Shown in pieces: positions 6,149 to 11,427 of a DNA stretch of 11,427 bases. This DNA is from an uncultured Eubacteriaceae bacterium (GTDB lineage Bacteria > Bacillota > Clostridia > Eubacteriales > Eubacteriaceae), in contig CANQNI010000037.1 of the NCBI GenBank assembly GCA_947625175.1, positions 1 through 11,427 on the forward strand. The letters are read 5' to 3'. Every line of letters begins with the position of its first letter. The first letter of the stretch is position 1. The notes beneath the pieces were generated by a model that was not told where the DNA came from, did not search any database, and saw only the letters and a program-made list of their open reading frames with translations. A program made the translations under genes and the position numbers.

Positions 6149-6965
6149 TCTTTTTCTCCTTAATTTCTATTTGAGCACATCCATAACCAACTCCGAAAGG
6201 ACCTTCATAGGAATCAAGTTGTGTTTGATAATTATAATTATCTAATGCTCCGGCTAAAATAGTAAAAGAACGAAGACCACATTCAGCAGCTTTATCACAA
6301 AATTCTTCATCATATTGAGCAAATTCACTTAAATCGCCATTTTTAATAGTTTTAGTGAACATTTCATCAAAGATGGGCCCTTCTTTTTTAAATCCATAAG
6401 GTCCATCGGCTTTTAGAACATGGGATAAATCGCCACTGGCTATAAAAACAATATCCCTATTAATATCATCAATAGCTTCAGAAATTTCTTTACCGAATTC
6501 AAAATGCTTTTTAAGGGGTAATCCAGATAAACCAATTCTAACAATCTTTTTATCTTTAAGGAATTCCGGATTTTCCTGATTGATAAAATATAATGGGATT
6601 AATGTAGCGTGATCCAAGTTTGGATTTCTTTCACCTAAAGTTCCAGCTGGCATATAGTTTTTATCAGCAATTTCAGTTAATTTGTTTATAAGTTCAGTAT
6701 CGTAATTTACTTCTGCTCTAACTTGGGGAGTCATAAAATTACTAAAATCTCCATAAGCGGAACTTCCAGGTGAAATATGGAAGTAATCAGAATACATAAT
6801 ACTGTGCGGAGTAGTAATAATAATTGTATCTGGATTTAATTCCACTATTTCTTTTGCATATTTTTTATAATTGTCAATTGTATCCTGTATCCCTTTTTCC
6901 TGTCCCTGACCAATCTCAGGAATAATAAGCGGAGGATGCGGTACAATATAAGCTTTTTTAATCAT
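6141..6965 (-). CDS. Class III extradiol dioxygenase-like protein (LigB/Memo superfamily), AmmeMemoRadiSam component
   Basis: This is the first gene of the minus operon and a member of the LigB/Memo fold superfamily. Numbered from the ATG at 6965 (274 aa), the possible metal-site histidines are H10 (VPHPPLIIPEIG), H54 (TTPHS), H119 (NLDHATLIPLYF) and H182 (SGDLSHVL). A conserved ECGLRS motif (C229 in EC) and YEGPFGVGYG complete the match. It resembles the N-terminal half of the fused AmmeMemoRadiSam protein A of Clostridia more than stand-alone MEMO1. Substrate and reaction are unknown. I prefer ATG 6965 over ATG 7013 because the family begins MIKKAYIVPHPP and GAGGA (6971-6975) lies 5 nt upstream. 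The longer start adds 16 residues without family support. Confidence 0.88.
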   Translation of the reverse strand: MIKKAYIVPHPPLIIPEIGQGQEKGIQDTIDNYKKYAKEIVELNPDTIIITTPHSIMYSDYFHISPGSSAYGDFSNFMTPQVRAEVNYDTELINKLTEIADKNYMPAGTLGERNPNLDHATLIPLYFINQENPEFLKDKKIVRIGLSGLPLKKHFEFGKEISEAIDDINRDIVFIASGDLSHVLKADGPYGFKKEGPIFDEMFTKTIKNGDLSEFAQYDEEFCDKAAECGLRSFTILAGALDNYNYQTQLDSYEGPFGVGYGCAQIEIKEKKNE

Positions 6966-6985
6966 TTGGTTCCTCGAAAAATATG

Positions 6986-7014
6986 TTGTAGTTTTTAAGT
7001 TCAACCAATACAAT
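6986..7014 (+). promoter_or_regulatory. Candidate sigma-A-type promoter for the VanZ-RDD gene
   Basis: TTGTAG (6986-6991) and TACAAT (7009-7014) are separated by 17 bp, giving a start near 7021 and a leader of about 23 nt that contains AAGGAT (7032-7037). The divergent 78-bp region (6966-7043) must also hold the promoter of the minus operon. On that strand TTGAAC near 7000 could act as a -35, but I see no convincing -10 at the right distance. Confidence 0.4.
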
Positions 7015-7043
7015 TAGAATAATTAAACAATAAGGATAATTAA

Positions 7044-8156
7044 TTGGAAGGTTATATTAATTCAATTGAGCAGGCAGTTTATTTGTTTCCGTTCGTGGTT
7101 GCTTTAATTGCCATCCCATACTTCTATTATGAATTTAAGAAATATGGACAAATTGAACTAAAGAAAAGTATTTTAACTTTTACTTTTATACTTTATTTAA
7201 TTTGTTGTTATTGTTTAACTATCTTACCTATTCCCTCCTATGAAGAAGTCATGGCAATGGAGGGACCTTATACCGATTTTCGTTTTCTGGGTTTTTTAAG
7301 TGATTTTATAAATTATTCTGATATAACTTTAAATCCTGATACGTGGCTTAATTCACTTGAAAGTGTTTGGTTTTATATCCCTTTCTTTAACTTTGTTATG
7401 CTAATTCCATTTGGAATTTATCAAAAGAGACTCTTTCATAATTCTCTATTAAAAAGTACAATTTATGCTTTACTAATAACTTTATCTTTTGAATTAATTC
7501 AGTTAAGCGGATTATTCGGGATATTTCCTCACCCTTATAGATTATTTCAAATTGATGATATATTCTTAAATACTTTTGGATCTATAATAGGTTGGCTGAT
7601 AACACCTAAAGTTAAACAAAATGAGCAGGAAAAAATAGTTGGAACAGTATATTCCCCCAAACTAAAAGGACGATTTATTACTTTTATCTTAGATTTGATT
7701 TTTGTGAGTTTTCTAATTCACATTTACAGTCTATTATTTGGATTTGATATTATAGGAGGAAATCTCTTTACGCAATATATTCATTATTTAGTAATTGGTA
7801 TTCTTTATTTTATTATATTAAGTTGGTTTTTAGAACAAAGAACGCCAGCAGGATACTTGTTAGACTATACTTATCGAACAAGATATGGAAGAAAAGTTAA
7901 TTTAAAGAATTTTATACTCCGACAACTGAGTTATTTTGGAATTGTACTTCCCTTACCATATTTCGCCCTTTATCTGTTCCGGTCTGACATATCTATTATT
8001 ATTACAATACCAGTTGGAATTATTGCTTTATTAATTCCGATTATTGTAATAATTCAAGTTTGTCTAAATCTTCCTCCATTTTATGAAAGTTTTAGTAATA
8101 CCTATCTAACAGATAGACGCAAATTAGAAAAATTTAATCAATCGAGACAAGTTTAG
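7044..8156 (+). CDS. VanZ-RDD fusion integral membrane protein
   Basis: A two-domain membrane protein of 370 aa. Residues 1-190 form a VanZ-like domain with about five helices (12-30, 43-62, 108-127, 138-158, 172-186). It carries the family's conserved E150xxQ153 and D171-D172xxxN176 residues (SFELIQ and IDDIFLNTFGSIIGW). Residues 205-360 form an RDD-type domain: R210xxxxxxD217 in helix 1, a central LEQRTPAGYLLDYTYRTRYG loop, and helices near 213-233, 245-263, 293-311 and 316-340. VanZ is named from low-level teicoplanin resistance, but most members have unknown roles. This one is not near a van cluster, so resistance should not be inferred. The start is TTG at 7044 with AAGGAT 6 nt upstream. 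The 3' end overlaps the convergent methyltransferase-like gene by 23 bp. Confidence 0.88.
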   Translation: MEGYINSIEQAVYLFPFVVALIAIPYFYYEFKKYGQIELKKSILTFTFILYLICCYCLTILPIPSYEEVMAMEGPYTDFRFLGFLSDFINYSDITLNPDTWLNSLESVWFYIPFFNFVMLIPFGIYQKRLFHNSLLKSTIYALLITLSFELIQLSGLFGIFPHPYRLFQIDDIFLNTFGSIIGWLITPKVKQNEQEKIVGTVYSPKLKGRFITFILDLIFVSFLIHIYSLLFGFDIIGGNLFTQYIHYLVIGILYFIILSWFLEQRTPAGYLLDYTYRTRYGRKVNLKNFILRQLSYFGIVLPLPYFALYLFRSDISIIITIPVGIIALLIPIIVIIQVCLNLPPFYESFSNTYLTDRRKLEKFNQSRQV

Positions 8157-8631
8157 TAATAGTAGTTCTTTCAATATTATCTACTAGTTTTTCATGTTCA
8201 ACTTTAAACATTTCAGGCGAAAGTTCTTTTTCTAAGACTGGAATTGAAGGAGCATAAATAAATTTACCATTCTTTTTTAAACAACCAAGCAAATTGAAGT
8301 AAGCTAAAGAAAGACCTTTAAGAGCAGGACTATTGTCTTTAATAGCTGTATTTATAGTTTGCGCTACATCTATATTGGATAAAATAGTTCCCCACTTTTC
8401 CTGACCAAAATTTGAATTAGTCCAGCTAGCCTTTTTAATATAAGAACCTTCTGGGGCATCAAAATCTGCTCCATAAGCTTTTACCCCTTCCATTCTTAAA
8501 AGATGAACCAGTTGAGGATCCTGACCACAACTAACATCTAAAACGGGTTCCATAACCGTTTTTGGATCTATTCCAAATAATTGCAATTGAAATTCTGGGG
8601 TATAATTTGATTGAAATACCTGTTCATTCAT
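8134..8631 (-). CDS. Small class I SAM-dependent methyltransferase-like protein
   Basis: A 165-aa protein with a short Rossmann-type methyltransferase outline. VLDVSCGQDPQLVHLL resembles motif I although the usual GxGxG is replaced by SCGQD. GVKAYGADFD resembles motif II with its acidic residue. WGTILSNI and LKKNGKFIYAPS resemble motifs IV and VI. The substrate is unknown, and activity is uncertain given the altered glycine loop. I choose ATG 8631 because AGGAGA (8637-8642) lies 5 nt upstream. An open frame reaching back to an ATG at 8724 has no such site and would extend over the predicted promoter. The 3' end overlaps the VanZ-RDD gene tail-to-tail by 23 bp. It is monocistronic. Confidence 0.7.
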   Translation of the reverse strand: MNEQVFQSNYTPEFQLQLFGIDPKTVMEPVLDVSCGQDPQLVHLLRMEGVKAYGADFDAPEGSYIKKASWTNSNFGQEKWGTILSNIDVAQTINTAIKDNSPALKGLSLAYFNLLGCLKKNGKFIYAPSIPVLEKELSPEMFKVEHEKLVDNIERTTITKLVSID

Positions 8632-8670
8632 TTTATTCTCCTGTCTTATTTCATACCAAATTAATGGGAG

Positions 8671-8679
8671 TTTATAACA
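8671..8679 (-). promoter_or_regulatory. Extended -10 promoter for the methyltransferase-like gene
   Basis: The minus strand reads TGTTATAAA, an extended -10 element. Transcription would begin near 8664 and give a leader of about 33 nt that includes the AGGAGA site. No clear -35 is seen. It supports ATG 8631 over ATG 8724 as the start. Confidence 0.45.
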
Positions 8680-8745
8680 TAATTTTTCTAAAAAAGATAA
8701 AATTTCATTAAAACTTTTTTTCAACCTTTACATTTATTTTTCTAA

Positions 8746-8778
8746 TTTAATGTTTAAATAATTTAATTATCCATTAAA
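8746..8778 (+). promoter_or_regulatory. AT-rich inverted repeat and weak -10 upstream of the second pseudouridine synthase gene
   Basis: TTTAATG (8746-8752) and CATTAAA (8772-8778) form a 7-bp inverted repeat separated by 19 nt of pure AT-rich sequence. A weak -10-like TAAAAT (8775-8780) overlaps the right arm, which would put the mRNA start only about 4 nt before the ATG at 8791. The repeat could be an operator or simply AT-rich chance. The rest of 8632-8790 holds only the divergent promoter on the minus strand. Confidence 0.25.
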
Positions 8779-8790
8779 ATAGTTAGTTGA

Positions 8791-9711
8791 ATGATTAACC
8801 CAACAGAAGACACTTATCATTATCAATATATTGTTGATAATGATTTTAAAAATAATAAAATTCGTGATATACTCATTTCTTATGGTTTTTCAAGTCGGCT
8901 GATTTCTACTGTTAAAAATAAAGGCAAATTATTATTAAATGATAAACCAGCCCGATTTATTGACAAAGCTCAAAAAGGAGATCAGATTGACGTTTATCTA
9001 CCTGATAAAATTGTTGATTATATTAAGCCTGTTAAAGGTCCTCTTGATATTATTTATGAAGATAGTGAAGTTTTAATTGTTAATAAACCTACTTTAACAG
9101 TTGTTCATCCAACACATGACTATCAGGAAAATACATTAGCGAATTATATTGCTAATTATTTTAAGGAAACCAACCAGAATGTTAAGGTTCGATTTGTTAA
9201 TCGTCTTGATAGAGACACAACTGGAATCGTAGTAGTTGCTAAAAATAAGTTTGTCCATCATTATATTCAATCTCGAATGAGTACAGATGAAGTAAAGAAA
9301 TTTTATACAGCAATTGTTGAAAATATTCCAGCCAAGAAAGAAGGTATTATTGATCTACCAATCTATCGACCTGATAATGAATCGATTGAACGAATAATAG
9401 ATGAACGTGGTAAAGATTCGCAAACAGTATATAAAGTAACAAAAGATCTTGGTGATTTTGCAGAAATTGAGTGTGAATTATTAACAGGGAGAACCCATCA
9501 GATCCGTGTTCACATGAAAGCTATCGGAAATCCACTTATCGGTGATCCACTTTATAATCCTGATTCAAAAATACCTTTTAATCGTCAGGCTTTACATGCA
9601 AAAAGAATAGAGTTGGTTTTACCAAAAAGTGGTAAAAAGATTTTTGAGGCATCATTACCAGATGATTTAGTAGAGTTGGAAAAGAATTTAAAGGATATGA
9701 ATAATGAGTAA
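8791..9711 (+). CDS. RluA-family pseudouridine synthase with S4-like N-terminal domain
   Basis: A second RNA pseudouridine synthase, 306 aa. Residues about 20-72 form an S4-like RNA-binding domain. The catalytic domain follows from about 85, with IIYEDSEVLIVNKP (87-100), the catalytic aspartate D140 in NRLDRDTTG, and TGRTHQIRVHMKAIGNPLIGDPLYN. It differs in motif spelling from the paralogue at 3875-4804 (RDTTG against RNTSG, TGRTHQIRVH against TGKSHQIRAQ), so the two likely serve different RNA sites. The ATG at 8791 is the first in-frame choice after a stop, but no Shine-Dalgarno site is visible. With the predicted promoter so close, the mRNA may be almost leaderless. The stop overlaps the downstream PBP gene by 8 nt, so the two genes are co-transcribed. 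Confidence 0.92.
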   Translation: MINPTEDTYHYQYIVDNDFKNNKIRDILISYGFSSRLISTVKNKGKLLLNDKPARFIDKAQKGDQIDVYLPDKIVDYIKPVKGPLDIIYEDSEVLIVNKPTLTVVHPTHDYQENTLANYIANYFKETNQNVKVRFVNRLDRDTTGIVVVAKNKFVHHYIQSRMSTDEVKKFYTAIVENIPAKKEGIIDLPIYRPDNESIERIIDERGKDSQTVYKVTKDLGDFAEIECELLTGRTHQIRVHMKAIGNPLIGDPLYNPDSKIPFNRQALHAKRIELVLPKSGKKIFEASLPDDLVELEKNLKDMNNE

Positions 9712-11427
9712 AAAAGATAATAAAGATTTTAATGAATTAGAAAATCAGATAAACGATGAGGATTTTATAATTCCGGAAAATCAGTTCGATCCTGAAGATC
9801 GTTTTACAACTCAGGATTTAACAGAAATAGACAACCTTGTTAACGAAATGAATCTTCTCAATGAAAACCAGGACGATACTGACAAAAATAAAATAGAAAC
9901 TGCTGAAATTCCTGAAAGCAAAGATTCCGGAATGACTAATTCTGAAATTTATACCGAACCTATAAAAGAACTTAATCATGATGAAATAAATAAAATTAAA
10001 TTAGTACCGGATTCAGACAAATTAATTGAAGAAGATTTTACGCCCGAAGATGATGATATTGTTTTAGAAGAAAAAAATCTTGACGCAGATAATTTAAAGC
10101 AGGAAGAACCCAAAACTGAAAATAATAATCAGGAAGATTATATTTTAGAAACAAAAGATGAAAATAATACGAAAACTGCTGAAGAAAATATAGAAGTTAG
10201 TTCAAATAAAGAAAAAAATAAAACTTCTGAAAAATCAAAATCTAAAGCAGTAGTTGGTAGTAAAAATAGTAACGTCAAAAGAGGCAAAGGTCTTCCAAGA
10301 AGAAATAAAAAGAGTCAGTGGAAACATACATTAGCAGTTTGTTTAGCTGTTATCGCTATTCTAGGCGTTATCGGATTTGGTGGAGTTTACCTATTATATA
10401 CAGCCAATTTTACCGATATCTCAGATACCCGATATACACCTAAAGATAAAACTCGTATTTATTCAGCTGATAATGTTGAAATTGCAGCGATCTTCTCTGA
10501 GAATAGAAGTTACGTTTCTATTGAGCAGGTTCCAGATAATTTAAAAAATGCATTAGTAGCTGTTGAAGATAGTCGTTTTTATCAACATGGTGGAGTTGAT
10601 TATTTTGGGGTTTTAAGAGCTCTTGTTTCAAATATTTTAAGAGGGAACTCAACAGGACAGGGAGCGTCAACTTTAACGCAACAACTTGCTCGATTACTCT
10701 ATTTACCTGATATTTCTACGGAGTCGACATTCTTAGATTCTTTAAACCGAAAATTTAAAGAAATCTCAATTTCGTACCAGCTGGAGGATAAATATACTAA
10801 AGATCAGATCCTCGAAATGTATTTAAATGAATATTATTTTGGATCAGCTGCTTATGGAATTGAAGCTGCAGCTGAAACTTATTTTGGAAAGAATGTTTCT
10901 GATTTAAACTTAGCTGAGGCAGCTATGTTAGCTGGTTTGCCACAAGCTCCGAGTACTTATGCTCCTAATGATAATTTTGAGCTTTCTAAAGAAAGACAAT
11001 TACATGTATTAAACCGAATGGTTGAAAATGGGTATATTACGCAGGAACAGGCTGATGAAGCTTATAATACCCCAATAATAATAGTTCCATGGTCTGAAAC
11101 TGATATTAATAATCAAATCACGCCAGGCTATCAAAACTTTGTTGGAAAAGTTATTGATGAGTACGCTAAAGCAGTCACGCCTAATATTATGAAGGAACGT
11201 GGATTATCTGAAGAAGAAGCAGAAACATATGCTAGACAGAGTATTTCTTCTGGTGGATATAAGATTTATACTACTCTAGATACCAGATATCAGGCAGTAG
11301 CTACAAATACTATGGAAAATATGCTTGATAGCTATGGTTACTCACAAGCTGAAGGTTATACCGGTTCACTTGTAACAGTTAATAGAAGTGGAGCTGTTAT
11401 AGCTTATTATGGTGGAAATGAAGCTTA
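9704..11427 (+). CDS. Class A penicillin-binding protein (PBP1A-like), 3' part beyond the window
   Basis: A bifunctional peptidoglycan synthase, seen for 574 codons and open at the window end. The first roughly 165 residues are acidic and rich in D, E and N. Residues about 166-205 are rich in K and R. A single transmembrane helix lies at about 208-231. The glycosyltransferase family 51 domain follows: catalytic E288 in VEDSRFYQHGGVDYFG, GQGASTLTQQL (318-328), KEISISYQLEDKYTKDQILEMYLNEYYFG and LAEAAMLAGLPQAPSTY. The transpeptidase domain with its SxxK motif should lie downstream of the window. The last residues (SLVTVNRSGAVIAYYGG) match the start of the linker to it. The ATG at 9704 has AAAGGA 8 nt upstream and overlaps the previous stop by 8 nt. 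A cytoplasmic region of about 200 residues is unusually long for this family. Confidence 0.93.
   Translation, partial: MSKKDNKDFNELENQINDEDFIIPENQFDPEDRFTTQDLTEIDNLVNEMNLLNENQDDTDKNKIETAEIPESKDSGMTNSEIYTEPIKELNHDEINKIKLVPDSDKLIEEDFTPEDDDIVLEEKNLDADNLKQEEPKTENNNQEDYILETKDENNTKTAEENIEVSSNKEKNKTSEKSKSKAVVGSKNSNVKRGKGLPRRNKKSQWKHTLAVCLAVIAILGVIGFGGVYLLYTANFTDISDTRYTPKDKTRIYSADNVEIAAIFSENRSYVSIEQVPDNLKNALVAVEDSRFYQHGGVDYFGVLRALVSNILRGNSTGQGASTLTQQLARLLYLPDISTESTFLDSLNRKFKEISISYQLEDKYTKDQILEMYLNEYYFGSAAYGIEAAAETYFGKNVSDLNLAEAAMLAGLPQAPSTYAPNDNFELSKERQLHVLNRMVENGYITQEQADEAYNTPIIIVPWSETDINNQITPGYQNFVGKVIDEYAKAVTPNIMKERGLSEEEAETYARQSISSGGYKIYTTLDTRYQAVATNTMENMLDSYGYSQAEGYTGSLVTVNRSGAVIAYYGGNEA

Noticed and set aside
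6966..7013. Longer start of the LigB/Memo-like gene at 7013
   Set aside because: The extra residues do not match the family, which begins MIKKAYIVPHPP, and the internal ATG has GAGGA just upstream.
8102..8116. Hairpin CTATCT/AGATAG with a 3-nt loop near the VanZ-RDD end
   Set aside because: Only a 6-bp AT-rich stem, no U-tract on either strand, and it lies within coding sequence. It is not a credible terminator.
7044..8156. Glycopeptide resistance role suggested by the VanZ domain
   Set aside because: No vanA/H/X/Y-like genes are nearby, and VanZ-RDD proteins are common in genomes without such resistance.
8632..8724. N-terminal extension of the methyltransferase-like gene to an ATG at 8724
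   Set aside because: The extension lacks a ribosome site and covers the predicted promoter, while ATG 8631 has AGGAGA at good spacing.

Overview
The window is AT-rich DNA with dense gene packing, TTG/GTG starts beside ATG, Shine-Dalgarno sites (AAGGAG, GAGG) and normal use of TAA, TAG and TGA as stops. With ThyX, LuxS, RecU, a VanZ-RDD membrane protein and an AMMECR1/LigB-like/radical SAM set, this points to a low-GC anaerobic Bacillota (Clostridia or Tissierellia in the broad sense). I cannot resolve family or genus from the sequence.

Layout. Positions 1-300 look like one end of an insertion sequence, probably IS21-like: a locally GC-richer patch with small inverted repeats, then four spaced copies of (G/A)GTCACCTTTTA that run into the 3' end of thyX. 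From about 1116-1142 two divergent extended -10 promoters serve thyX (minus) and a D,D-carboxypeptidase gene (plus). The carboxypeptidase gene overlaps a 94-residue coiled-coil protein of unknown function. A strong hairpin at 2828-2859 separates this pair from a convergent six-gene minus-strand operon (6965 down to 2861). In transcription order the operon holds a LigB/Memo-superfamily protein, AMMECR1, a radical SAM enzyme, an RluA-type pseudouridine synthase, RecU and LuxS, with every junction overlapping or 1 nt apart. A divergent intergenic region (6966-7043) then leads to a plus-strand VanZ-RDD membrane protein. Its 3' end overlaps tail-to-tail with a small methyltransferase-like gene (minus). 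After a second divergent AT-rich region (8632-8790) come a second RluA-type pseudouridine synthase and a class A penicillin-binding protein that is cut off by the window end and has an unusually long charged cytoplasmic region.

How the genes fit. Two genes act on peptidoglycan (D,D-carboxypeptidase and class A PBP), two modify RNA (pseudouridine synthases), and ThyX makes dTMP with flavin. The minus operon combines the AmmeMemoRadiSam trio with LuxS, so a SAM-cleaving enzyme and an SAH-detoxification enzyme share a transcript. Whether that is functional or only co-expression is not decided by the sequence. The main non-routine points are the IS-like end supplying the thyX stop codon, the split form of a protein that in many Clostridia is a LigB-AMMECR1 fusion, the apparently short radical SAM enzyme, the DacA-coupled small protein and the acidic PBP N-terminus. 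I saw no CRISPR array, tRNA, rRNA or phage genes.
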